Source: Streptomyces albiflavescens (GTDB lineage: Bacteria; Actinomycetota; Actinomycetes; Streptomycetales; Streptomycetaceae). Taken from it: a DNA stretch of 64,000 nt. Location: NCBI RefSeq assembly GCF_014645835.1, contig NZ_BMMM01000009.1, positions 359,166 to 423,165 of the forward strand. The letters are read 5' to 3'. This document shows positions 8,271 through 17,830 of this stretch, one piece after another. A model generated the notes under the pieces. The model searched no databases. It was not told where the DNA came from and saw nothing but the letters and a program-made list of their open reading frames with translations. How positions within the stretch are numbered: the first letter of the stretch is position 1; every line of letters starts with the position of its first letter. A program made the position numbers and the translations under genes.

Positions 8271-9607
8271 CCGCCGTACCACCACCGGGCTGCCCCTTCC
8301 ACGAGCCGCTGCACGGACCGGAGTTCGCGGCCGACCCGGCCGCCGTCTACCAGCGGCTGCGCAGGCTCGGACCGACCGCCCCCGTGGAACTGGCTCCCGG
8401 GGTCCAGGCGACGCTCGTCACCTCGTACGAGGCCGCCCTGCACGTCCTGCGCAGCCCGGAGACCTTCTCCAAGGACCCCCGCCGCTGGAGGGACCTGGCC
8501 GACGGCACGGTCCCGATGGACAGCCCGGTCGTGCCGATGATGATGTACCGGCCCAACGCGCTGTTCACGGATGGAGAGGAGCACCGTCGGCTGCGCGGAG
8601 CGATCACCGACAGCCTGGCCCGGGTGGAGCCGAACACCCTGCGCGGCTACGTGGAGCGCAGCGCCGACACGCTCATCGACCGGTTCGCGCCGCTCGGCAC
8701 GGCGGATCTGCTCGGCGAGTACGCCCAGGTCCTGCCGCTGCTCGTCTTCAACCACCTCTTCGGCTGCCCCGCCGACTACGGTGTGCGGCTGGTCGAGGGC
8801 ATGTCCGGGATCTTCGACGGGGTGGACGCCGAGAAGGCGAACGAGCTGCTCAGCACCACCCTGCTCGACCTGGTCACGCTGAAGCGGGCCAAACCCGGGC
8901 AGGACATGACGTCGTGGCTGATGGCGCACCCCGCCGGTCTCACCGACGAGGAGATGATCCACACCCTTGTCGTGCTGATGGGCGCCGGCACCGAGCCCCA
9001 GCAGAACCTGATCGCGAACAGTCTGCGGCTGCTGCTGTCCGACGACCGCTTCGGGGGCGACCTGTCCGGCGGCAGCCTGCCGGTGGAGGACGCCCTGGAC
9101 GAGGTGCTGTGGACCGACCCGCCGATGGCCAACTACGCCGTGCACTATCCGATGCACGACGTCGTGTACGAGGGCACGCCGCTGCGTGAGGGCCGTCCGC
9201 TGGTCGTGAGTCTCGCCGCCGCGAACACCGACCCGTCCTTGACGACCGATCAGCGGGTCGGCAACCGCGCCCACTTGGCGTGGAGTGCGGGACCGCACAA
9301 CTGCCCGGCGCAGAGCCCGGCCCGGCTGATCGCGGCGGTCGCGGTGGAGAAGCTTCTGGACCGCCTCCCCGACGTCGAACTGACCGTTCCTGTAGGGGAG
9401 TTGGTCTGGCGACCGGGCCCGTTCCACCGTGCGCTCGCCGCGCTGCCCGTGCGCTTCCCGCCCACCACGACGGTCGTACGGCCCGACGGTGAGCGGCATC
9501 CGTACGCGAGTGCCGTTCCGGCACCCGCCACGGAGCCGCCCACCGAGGGGCCCGACCGGCCGAGGAGCGGCTGGGCCCGGCTGCTGGCGTGGTGGCGCGG
9601 GGAGTGA
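8267..9607 (+). CDS. Conservon cytochrome P450 of CYP157 type, ExxR altered
   Basis: This 446-residue P450 starts with GTG overlapping the cvnD stop (GTGA). The heme-binding loop WSAGPHNCPAQ has the cysteine at residue 346, and the I-helix has MGAGTEPQ. The K-helix, normally ExxR, reads E279-V-L-W282, so the arginine is replaced by tryptophan. Absence of the ExxR arginine is a published feature of the Streptomyces CYP157 family, whose genes sit in conservons next to CYP154 genes. The next gene, seven bases away on the opposite strand, is such a P450. The C-terminal 40 residues are Pro/Ala-rich. Whether it is a monooxygenase or a sensor component of the conservon is open. Confidence 0.87.
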   Translation: MTAVPPPGCPFHEPLHGPEFAADPAAVYQRLRRLGPTAPVELAPGVQATLVTSYEAALHVLRSPETFSKDPRRWRDLADGTVPMDSPVVPMMMYRPNALFTDGEEHRRLRGAITDSLARVEPNTLRGYVERSADTLIDRFAPLGTADLLGEYAQVLPLLVFNHLFGCPADYGVRLVEGMSGIFDGVDAEKANELLSTTLLDLVTLKRAKPGQDMTSWLMAHPAGLTDEEMIHTLVVLMGAGTEPQQNLIANSLRLLLSDDRFGGDLSGGSLPVEDALDEVLWTDPPMANYAVHYPMHDVVYEGTPLREGRPLVVSLAAANTDPSLTTDQRVGNRAHLAWSAGPHNCPAQSPARLIAAVAVEKLLDRLPDVELTVPVGELVWRPGPFHRALAALPVRFPPTTTVVRPDGERHPYASAVPAPATEPPTEGPDRPRSGWARLLAWWRGE

Positions 9608-9614
9608 CCTGCGT

Positions 9615-10859
9615 CTACCCGATCCTGGCGGGCAGGGAGCGGTGGCCGTTGGAGATGAAGGAGTCCACCGGCCGCAACTCCTCCGAGAGCATGGCGAGCC
9701 GGAGATCGGGGAACCGGTCGAAGAGTGCCGGGAGCGCGATGCGGGCCTCCAGGCGGCCCAGCGGGGCGCCCAGGCAGTGGTGCACGCCGTAGCCGAAGGC
9801 GAGGTGCTCCTTGTCGGCGCGGGTGACATCGAAGCGGTCGGCGTCCTGGCCGTGCCGCTCGGTGTCGCGACCGGCGGCGGCGTACGCGGCGAGGATCGCC
9901 TCGCCCTTGCCGATCACGATGCCGTCCGGGCCCCCGAGCTCGGCGAGCGGCAGGTCCTCCACGGCGTACCGCAGAGGCAGGCTCGCGACCGGTGCGTCCA
10001 CCCGCAGCGTCTCCTCGATCACGTCGTCCCAGGTGGCGCGGCCCGTGCGGACGTGCGCGAGCTGCTCCGGGTGGGTGAGCAGGGCGTGCACGGCGTTGTC
10101 GATGAGATTGACCGTGGTCTCGTGCCCGGCGCTGATCATCAGCACCAGGGTGTCGAGGAGCTCCTGCTCGCTGAGCTGTGTGCCGCCCTCCTCGTCGCGG
10201 GCCGCGATCAGCCCGGTGGTCAGGTCGTCGCCGGGCGACTTCCGTTTGGCGGCGACGAGTTCGGCCAGCACGACGAACAACCGCTCGTAGGCGGCGGTCA
10301 TCTCACCCGGGTCGGCGGAGGTGTCGAAGATGCGGTCCACCAACTGCCGCAGCTCGGGCCCCCGCTCCTCGGGCAGGCCGAACAGCTCACTGATCACCTG
10401 GATCGGCAGCGGGTAGCAGAGTTCCTCGCGCAGGTCGACGACCTGGGACTCGCGCCCGGCCTCCGCGATCCGGTCGAGGAGCCGCTCGGTGATCTCCTCG
10501 ATACGGGGCTGGAGCGCAGCCGTCCGGCGTGCGGTGAACGCCTTGGAGACCAGGATGCGCAGCCGTTTGTGGTCGCCGCCGTACGCGGTGAACATGTTCT
10601 GCACGGCGACCCAGGTGAACAGCGGCCAGTCCGGTGTGATCTCCCCGTTCGCGAGCGGGGGCCAGTGCTGCCGGGCGTCCTTGGAAACCCGGGGATCGGT
10701 CAGCAGCCGTTTGAGCAGCTCAGGACTGCTGACCGCCCAGGCCTCCACGCCACCGGGGAGCGCCACGGGGGTCGCCGGCCCCCTGGCGCGGATGCGGGCG
10801 GCTTCTGCGTGAATGTCGCGGCCTGTCGCGTCTATCACTAAGGGGCTTGGGTTTCCCAT
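9615..10859 (-). CDS. Cytochrome P450, CYP154-like, TTA at codon 7
   Basis: This 414-residue P450 starts at the ATG at 10859, which has GGGAGG upstream. All core motifs are intact: I-helix ISAGHETT, K-helix EETLR, heme loop FGYGVHHCLG. Its position tail-to-tail with the conservon CYP157-type gene, only seven bases apart, matches the CYP157/CYP154 pairing known in Streptomyces. Codon 7 is TTA (10841-10839), a bldA-dependent codon, so translation should be restricted to late or developmental growth. No dedicated ferredoxin gene lies nearby. The substrate is unknown; characterised CYP154 enzymes oxidise polyketide or steroid-like molecules. Confidence 0.85.
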   Translation of the reverse strand: MGNPSPLVIDATGRDIHAEAARIRARGPATPVALPGGVEAWAVSSPELLKRLLTDPRVSKDARQHWPPLANGEITPDWPLFTWVAVQNMFTAYGGDHKRLRILVSKAFTARRTAALQPRIEEITERLLDRIAEAGRESQVVDLREELCYPLPIQVISELFGLPEERGPELRQLVDRIFDTSADPGEMTAAYERLFVVLAELVAAKRKSPGDDLTTGLIAARDEEGGTQLSEQELLDTLVLMISAGHETTVNLIDNAVHALLTHPEQLAHVRTGRATWDDVIEETLRVDAPVASLPLRYAVEDLPLAELGGPDGIVIGKGEAILAAYAAAGRDTERHGQDADRFDVTRADKEHLAFGYGVHHCLGAPLGRLEARIALPALFDRFPDLRLAMLSEELRPVDSFISNGHRSLPARIG

Positions 10860-10988
10860 CGGGAGCCTCCCTGGCACTCGAACGTCAACACGGCAGGTCA
10901 CGCTACGCGGGAGTACGGTTCCCCAGCGAGACCGCCTGACGCCACATTCGTACGCGGGCAACTTCCCTGCGCATACACGCAAGTGGTC

Positions 10989-11420
10989 CTACGACAGGCC
11001 CTGGGCCTCGGTCGCCGTCCGCTGCTGTTCACGGCGGCCCCGCAGCAGTCGCCGGCGTGGCTCCTGGTCCGGGAGCCAGCCGAAGGTGAGGCAGCTGCCG
11101 ATGGCTCCGAGGAGCAGGCCGATGAGGAAGCCGCCCAGGTTGGAGGTGAGCCAGGTGCCGAGGGAGAGGAGGATGCCGAGCAGGGAGTAGAAGAGGCGCT
11201 GGGTGGGGTTGAAGAGGATCAGCAGGCCGCAGAGCAGCATCAGGGTGGGGAGAAGGTATCCGGCCAGGCCCTGCATGCCGATGTGCATGACGACCTTCAG
11301 GGACGCCTTCTCGGTCAGCAGGATCTCCGCCCCGGCCAGGGTGAGCAGCAACCCGCCCCAGAAGGGGCGGTGCGCGCGCCACTGCCGGAAACCGGACCTC
11401 GGGTTACGGGCGGAGGACAT
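10989..11420 (-). CDS. DUF6114 membrane protein
   Basis: This 143-residue protein has four hydrophobic segments (about 22-42, 48-70, 73-88 and 92-112) and a basic C-terminal tail (RRRLLRGRREQQR). It matches the DUF6114 family of small Streptomyces membrane proteins. The ATG at 11420 overlaps the upstream gene stop by one base (TGATG), so it is translationally coupled to the DUF6230 gene, its usual partner. Function is unknown; the pair is secreted/membrane and widespread in sporulating actinomycetes. Confidence 0.8.
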   Translation of the reverse strand: MSSARNPRSGFRQWRAHRPFWGGLLLTLAGAEILLTEKASLKVVMHIGMQGLAGYLLPTLMLLCGLLILFNPTQRLFYSLLGILLSLGTWLTSNLGGFLIGLLLGAIGSCLTFGWLPDQEPRRRLLRGRREQQRTATEAQGLS

Positions 11421-12103
11421 CAGCAACCCGTGTCGCTGAAGCGGAGTTTGAGACCGGGAAGCTTGAACACCGCAGCGGTGGTCGCGTAGTTGGTCTGCCG
11501 CAGGTTCGCGATGCGCACGGTGTCGGCCTGCTGGCTGAACACGCCCTTGGGGCCCTGGACTCCGGCCTTGTCGAGCGTGCCGGCGTCGTTGCCGATCTCG
11601 ATGTTGTCGAAGGACGCGTCTCCCGACAGCTCGGTCGAGTCGGTGGTCAGATGGCTTGCCTGCACCTTGTCCGCTCCGCTGCCCGCGGTGATGAGCAGGT
11701 TCGTACCTCCCAGGTCGACGCTCTGGCACAGCTTGGTCAGGGTCGCGCTCTTGATCGCGGAGGTGACGACCAGGACCTGGCCGCCGGTGTCGCCGGCGTT
11801 CGGGCTGCCCTCCGCCATGTTGTCGAGGCCGCCGAACTGCTCGAAGCCCGTGCCGTTGAGCTCCGTCGCCGTGACCGTGAACGGCATGCCGGAGATGGCG
11901 AACTGGACGCCCAGGGCGCCCTGGGCGGTGAGGATCATCAGTCCCGCGGCGATCGCGGTGGCGGGCAGCGCCATCACGGCGGCGCGGCGCAGGCGGACCC
12001 GCCCGCGTCTGTCCGACGTGTCGGCGGCGGAACCGCTTTCCGCGTTCTCCGGGGTCTCGGGGGTGGAACCGTTGGACGCCGTGGCGTCCGAGGACGAGGC
12101 CAT
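11420..12103 (-). CDS. DUF6230 exported protein
   Basis: This 227-residue protein has a cytoplasmic Ser/Glu-rich N-terminus (1-35), one membrane segment (about 40-62, ALPATAIAAGLMILTAQGAL) and an extracytoplasmic Thr/Ala/Gly-rich domain ending in a lone C-terminal Cys. It fits the DUF6230 family, often mislabelled cholesterol esterase in older annotations; no esterase catalytic motif is visible. It is the first gene of a two-gene operon with the DUF6114 protein. A 601-base region upstream contains its promoter. Confidence 0.8.
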   Translation of the reverse strand: MASSSDATASNGSTPETPENAESGSAADTSDRRGRVRLRRAAVMALPATAIAAGLMILTAQGALGVQFAISGMPFTVTATELNGTGFEQFGGLDNMAEGSPNAGDTGGQVLVVTSAIKSATLTKLCQSVDLGGTNLLITAGSGADKVQASHLTTDSTELSGDASFDNIEIGNDAGTLDKAGVQGPKGVFSQQADTVRIANLRQTNYATTAAVFKLPGLKLRFSDTGC

Positions 12104-12246
12104 GTCTGCTCCCTGGGCATGGTCGATGCGGGTAGGGGTCCAGTGGCACGTTGTCCTGGCGCGGACAGCGGCTGCCGCGCACGCCTCCTCACCTCTCCCG
12201 GAGGAGGCAAGGGCTTTCTCGTTACGCGGCAGTAGCCGCCGAGGAA

Positions 12247-12261
12247 GTTACCCGGGGTTAC
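12247..12261. promoter_or_regulatory. Direct repeat GTTAC-N5-GTTAC upstream of DUF6230 gene
   Basis: Two GTTAC elements start exactly ten bases apart (12247 and 12257), one helical turn, in the likely promoter region of the divergent DUF6230 operon. This spacing suits a protein binding one DNA face, but the regulator is unknown and the match could be chance. Confidence 0.3.
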
Positions 12262-12585
12262 ATTCGCGGTCAAGTGACGTGTGAGAAAAGGGTGTTGGTT
12301 GTGCCATGCCTGTGAATACGACGCGACGGCGTGGCCGCTCTGACCTTCAACTTCCTTGGCCCGCCTTGACGTTGACCCTTCACCAGGTCTACAACTCTCC
12401 CTTGTTTCCCACGGATCCGTGGCGCCGGATCCGTTGCGGTGCGCGCACGTCACCTCCCGGACCCCGATCTGTACGGGGCAGTCGTGACACGTCCGAACGC
12501 GCAGTGCGCCCACTCGCCCACCCCCCACCCCCGTGGCACCGGCGCGGTCGCCTTCCCCCTGGGCCGTGTCCGGTCGCCCGGCTGT

Positions 12586-12632
12586 CGCCGCCGGTCCGTG
12601 GCGTACGGAGAAGACGCCACGGACCGGCGGCG
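12586..12632 (+). promoter_or_regulatory. Perfect 19-bp hairpin upstream of secreted protein gene
   Basis: Bases 12586-12604 (CGCCGCCGGTCCGTGGCGT) are perfectly complementary to 12614-12632, with a nine-base loop. The structure ends 72 bases before the ATG at 12705. It lacks a T-tract, so it may be a 5' UTR stabiliser, an attenuator, or a terminator for read-through. Confidence 0.6.
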
Positions 12633-12704
12633 GTTCACCCCCGCACGCCCCGCGCCCCGCGCGGCCAGGCACCCCACACCCCCTTCGGAGAAGAGGCACC
12701 CCCC

Positions 12705-13370
12705 ATGCGTACTCGATCCCTCCTTGCCCTCGTCGGCGTCGCCGCGGCCCTCTCGGTGTCGGCGGCCGTCCCCGCCTCCGCTGCCGACACCCCGGTGCTC
12801 ACCACCGGGGCCGCAGGCGGAACCCCCGTCGCCACCGGTGACGTCCTCAGCGCCTCGCTGGCGAGCGGCACCGCGGCCACGCTCTACTCCAGCAGCACCG
12901 GCACGAGCGGCGTCTCCTGCTCCTCGTCGACCTTCACCGCCACCGTCGCCGACAATCCGGCGGCCCCCGGTGCGGCCACCGAGTCGCTCACCGGGCACAC
13001 GTTCGACAGCAGCACGTGCACCAGCAACGTGACCGGCGTGCTCGGCGTCACCAGCATCACGGTCGACAACCTGCCGTACACCACCACCGTGGCCTCCGAC
13101 GGCACCGTCACCGTCACCCCGGCGGCCGGCTCCACCATTCAGACCACGGTCAAGCTGCGCACCCTGCTGGGCAGCATCACCTGTGTCTACCAGGCGCCCA
13201 GCCTGTCCGGGACGGCGAGCAACACGGACAACAGCATCGCCTTCACCAACCAGCAGTTCACGAAGACCTCCGGCTCGTCCCTGTGCTTCGGCAACGGCTA
13301 CTTCACCGCCAAGTACGCGCCCGTCACGGACACCAGCCAGTCGGGGAGCCCGGCGGTCTTCGTCAACTGA
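12705..13370 (+). CDS. Small secreted protein of unknown function
   Basis: This 221-residue protein has a classical Sec signal peptide (basic MRTR, hydrophobic LLALVGVAAALSVSAAV, cleavage near ASA-AD at about 25-27). The mature region is Thr/Ser/Gly-rich, beta-type and contains several cysteines that could form disulfides (SGVSCSSST, SSTCTSN, ITCVYQ, SSLCFGN). It resembles short Streptomyces Tat/Sec-signal proteins of unknown function. A strong hairpin lies in its leader, and it converges with the LPMO gene with only four bases between stops. Confidence 0.75.
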   Translation: MRTRSLLALVGVAAALSVSAAVPASAADTPVLTTGAAGGTPVATGDVLSASLASGTAATLYSSSTGTSGVSCSSSTFTATVADNPAAPGAATESLTGHTFDSSTCTSNVTGVLGVTSITVDNLPYTTTVASDGTVTVTPAAGSTIQTTVKLRTLLGSITCVYQAPSLSGTASNTDNSIAFTNQQFTKTSGSSLCFGNGYFTAKYAPVTDTSQSGSPAVFVN

Positions 13371-13374
13371 CCGC

Positions 13375-14292
13375 TCAGCGGCGGCGCCGGATGGTGACGG
13401 CGACCCCCGCGGTGAGGAGGAGCGCCGCGGTCCCCCCGGCCACGAGGGGGAGCGCGGCGCTGCCGCCCGAAGTGCTGTCGGCGGCGGGCGCCAGGTGATC
13501 CGGCGCCGTCTCCTGAGCCGGTGACGTGGTCACGAGTGACGGAGGCTCGGTCGTCGGCGTCGGCGACGTGGTCGTCCGGGCGGGCGTGGGCGTCTGCCGT
13601 GCCGGTGCCGTTGTCCTCCGGGTGTTCTGCGCGGCGGCCGTCGAGGCCGCACGCCCACCGGACAGAACGACGTCCGAGCACGAGTAGTACGTATCCGTCG
13701 TGCTCGAGTTCTGCCAGATCGTGTACAGCATCTGGCGGCCGGTCCGATCGGACGGCAGCTTGGCCTTGATGCGGTAGGCGCCGTTCACCAGAGCCGGATC
13801 GGTGGCGGTGGCGAACGGCTGCGTCGGCAGGTCGGACCACTTCAAGGGCCGGGTCGGGTCGTAACCCGGCTTGGTCAGATACAGCTTGAACGTCCCCGTG
13901 TGCGGGATCGTCGAGCTGTACCTGAGGGTGAAGCTCCCGCCGGAAGTCAGCCGGGTCGAGGGCCAGTCCGCGCGGGCGAGGTCGAGGCCCTTGTAGGCGG
14001 GCAGGCCCCCGCTGCACAGGTGCCCGTCGGGGATCACCTGGCGGTCCCTGCCGTTGACGCCGGCCACCCTGAGGTTGTCCCAGGCGGTGAAGGGCGCGCC
14101 GTTCGCGGCGATCGCCGCCTTGCAGGCCGCGGTCCGGATCAGGGTGCCGCCCTCGGGCGAGCAGGCCGCGACCCGGCTGACCGGATCCGTCGGCGCACCG
14201 TGCGCCTGGGCGGGCCCCGCGGCCCACGTCGCGAGGAGCAGCGGAGCCGCCACGGCGACAGCGGCCGCGGTGGCGGTGCGGTAGGCGGTCAT
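13375..14292 (-). CDS. AA10 lytic polysaccharide monooxygenase with C-terminal membrane anchor
   Basis: This 305-residue protein has a signal peptide ending AQA, so the mature protein starts with the essential copper-binding histidine (HGAPTDPVSR). The second brace histidine is in STIPHTGTF, and a YYSCSD motif ends the catalytic domain near residue 200. A Thr/Pro-rich linker (about 215-265), a hydrophobic segment (about 273-298) and a terminal RRRR follow, so the enzyme is probably displayed at the cell surface. AA10 enzymes oxidatively cleave chitin or cellulose. The ATG at 14292 has GAGGAG upstream. No separate carbohydrate-binding module is present. Confidence 0.87.
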   Translation of the reverse strand: MTAYRTATAAAVAVAAPLLLATWAAGPAQAHGAPTDPVSRVAACSPEGGTLIRTAACKAAIAANGAPFTAWDNLRVAGVNGRDRQVIPDGHLCSGGLPAYKGLDLARADWPSTRLTSGGSFTLRYSSTIPHTGTFKLYLTKPGYDPTRPLKWSDLPTQPFATATDPALVNGAYRIKAKLPSDRTGRQMLYTIWQNSSTTDTYYSCSDVVLSGGRAASTAAAQNTRRTTAPARQTPTPARTTTSPTPTTEPPSLVTTSPAQETAPDHLAPAADSTSGGSAALPLVAGGTAALLLTAGVAVTIRRRR

Positions 14293-14725
14293 CCGGTGGG
14301 TCTCCTCGGTATGTCGGCGAAGCGGAGCGGGATTCCGGCGGCGTGGCCGAGAGCCGTCGCGGCGGATGCCACCGCGCGCGGCCTGGACGCACTCCTCGCT
14401 CGGGGCACCGTGAAGTACGGGGCCGCGGAGCCGAGCGTTCAGCGCCGTGATACGCGCGAAACGGCATCTTCTTGGCCAACTGACCCCGAGAGAGGGTCGG
14501 TTACCGGCCAGATCGAGGGTTTCCCCTGTATCCCTCTTACCTGCCCTTTGCCTATCGTTCGAGCACAGGCGACCCACAGGAAACCCCTCCCCGGGTCGTA
14601 CGCGCATGGCCGGCCGCCGCGCCGCTTTCTGGTTTTGCACCCCCCGCCGCTTCGACGACGAAGCGAATCGACCGCTGCTCCGCATCGCACCGCGCTGCCC
14701 GGAGCCGGCTCCGAAAGGCAAGCCC
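14293..14725. other. Divergent promoter region, LPMO and S8 protease
   Basis: No gene is supported in these 433 bases between divergently transcribed secreted-enzyme genes. The open plus-strand frame into the protease lacks codon-bias support and a signal peptide would be buried if it were used. No clear operator was recognised. Confidence 0.5.
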
Positions 14726-16537
<1,812 letters not shown>

Positions 16538-16626
16538 CGGACCGGTTGAGCTCTACGGGGGGAGGGGTCGTCCGACGCGCACGCGCGTCGGCCGGCCCCT
16601 TCTGCTCGGCCGGTACGGTGAGCGGC

Positions 16627-17826
16627 ATGCCCGAGCACGCCGAGACCCCCGATTCCCCCCATTCCGCAGCTCCCGTCGACGCGCCCGTGATCCTCAGCAA
16701 CGCGGTGGGGTCGTTTCCCTGGAGCGTGTTCGCCGAGCGGCACCCGGCGCTCATCCGGAAGGTGCGGGACGCCTTCCCTTACGGTCCCGAGCAGCACCGC
16801 GCGCTCGACGCCCTGCTCAAGAGCAGCACCGAGGGCGTCATCGAACCGCTCGGCGCGCAGGCGGCGGACCGGGAGCAGTGGGATGCGTGGGGGCAGGAGC
16901 ACTTCGGGCGATCCTGGTTCGACGTGCCCTTCCTCTGGGCCGAGAGCTACTGGTACCGCCAACTCCTCGAAGCCGTCGAGTACTTCGTCCCGGGCCCCTG
17001 GAAGGGCATCGACCCCTTCCGGCCCTTCAAGCTCGCCGAACTCGATACCCCGGAGGCCGACGAGGAACTCGCCGCGCTGGACGAACTCGCGAAGCGGCCG
17101 GTCGAGGACCAGGAGCAGGCGCTGCTGCACGGCTCGCTGTGGGGCAACCGCGCGGACCTCGGCTTCCGCCTGGCCGCCAAGGAGGGCGAGCCGACGGTCG
17201 ATTCCCCACTGGTCGCCAATGACGGCGAGTCGCTGCGGGCGTTGTTCGCCGGCGGCACGCTCTGCCTGGTCGCGGACAACGCGGGCCGGGAACTCATCCC
17301 CGACCTGCTCCTCATCGACCATCTCCTCCTCCACCACCGTGTCGGGCGGGCCGCCCTGCACATCAAGCCGTACCCGTACTACGTCTCCGACGCCACGACC
17401 GCCGACGTGCTCGACGCGCTGCGCCGCCTCGCCGCCGCCAAGGGTGCCGCCGCCGACTCCGGCCACCGCCTCTGGTCGGCCCTGACCGACGGCCGCCTCG
17501 TGGTGCGGGCCCACCCCTTCTCCTGCGCCCCGCTGCCGTACGCCGACATGCCCGACGACCTCCGTCAGGAGTTCGCCGAGGCCGATGTGACGATCATGAA
17601 GGGCGATCTGAACTACCGCCGCCTCATCGGCGACCGGCTGTGGCCCGCCACCACACCCTTCGCCGTTCCCACCGCGTACTTCCCCGGCCCGGTGGCCGCC
17701 CTGCGCACCCTCAAGTCCGATGTGATCGTCGGTCTCGACGCTCGCACCGAGTCCGCGCTCGTCGCCGCCGAGGATCAGCGCTGGCGCACGAGCGGCACGC
17801 ATGCGCTGATCCAGGTGAGGTCCTGA
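16627..17826 (+). CDS. ARMT1/DUF89-like damage-control phosphatase family protein
   Basis: This 399-residue protein has the DUF89/ARMT1 signature: an N-terminal helical region, a Rossmann-like LCLVADNAGRELIPDLLLIDHLL segment (Asp/Asn metal site near 220) and the late motif MKGDLNYRRLIGDR near 325-338. In this family metal-dependent enzymes remove phosphate from damaged sugar phosphates, or carboxyl-methylate proteins in ARMT1. The metal-site DN and KGDLNYR residues are kept, supporting a phosphatase. The ATG at 16627 is preferred over an upstream in-frame ATG because the family starts near the acidic AETPDSP segment. It converges with the P450 gene (four-base gap). Confidence 0.82.
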   Translation: MPEHAETPDSPHSAAPVDAPVILSNAVGSFPWSVFAERHPALIRKVRDAFPYGPEQHRALDALLKSSTEGVIEPLGAQAADREQWDAWGQEHFGRSWFDVPFLWAESYWYRQLLEAVEYFVPGPWKGIDPFRPFKLAELDTPEADEELAALDELAKRPVEDQEQALLHGSLWGNRADLGFRLAAKEGEPTVDSPLVANDGESLRALFAGGTLCLVADNAGRELIPDLLLIDHLLLHHRVGRAALHIKPYPYYVSDATTADVLDALRRLAAAKGAAADSGHRLWSALTDGRLVVRAHPFSCAPLPYADMPDDLRQEFAEADVTIMKGDLNYRRLIGDRLWPATTPFAVPTAYFPGPVAALRTLKSDVIVGLDARTESALVAAEDQRWRTSGTHALIQVRS

Positions 17827-17830
17827 TCCG

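Larger units (their letters stand above)
12104..12704. other. Long intergenic region between DUF6230 gene and secreted protein gene
   Basis: No gene is supported in these 601 bases; the open frames are Pro/Arg-rich shadows. The part near 12240-12300 is less GC-rich and probably holds the minus-strand promoter. The part near 12586-12632 holds a very strong hairpin (separate entry). Confidence 0.6.

Noticed and set aside
14447..14725. Extended N-terminus of the S8 protease from an upstream start
   Set aside because: It would put a long basic unrelated segment before the signal peptide; the TTG with GAAAGG gives normal export architecture.
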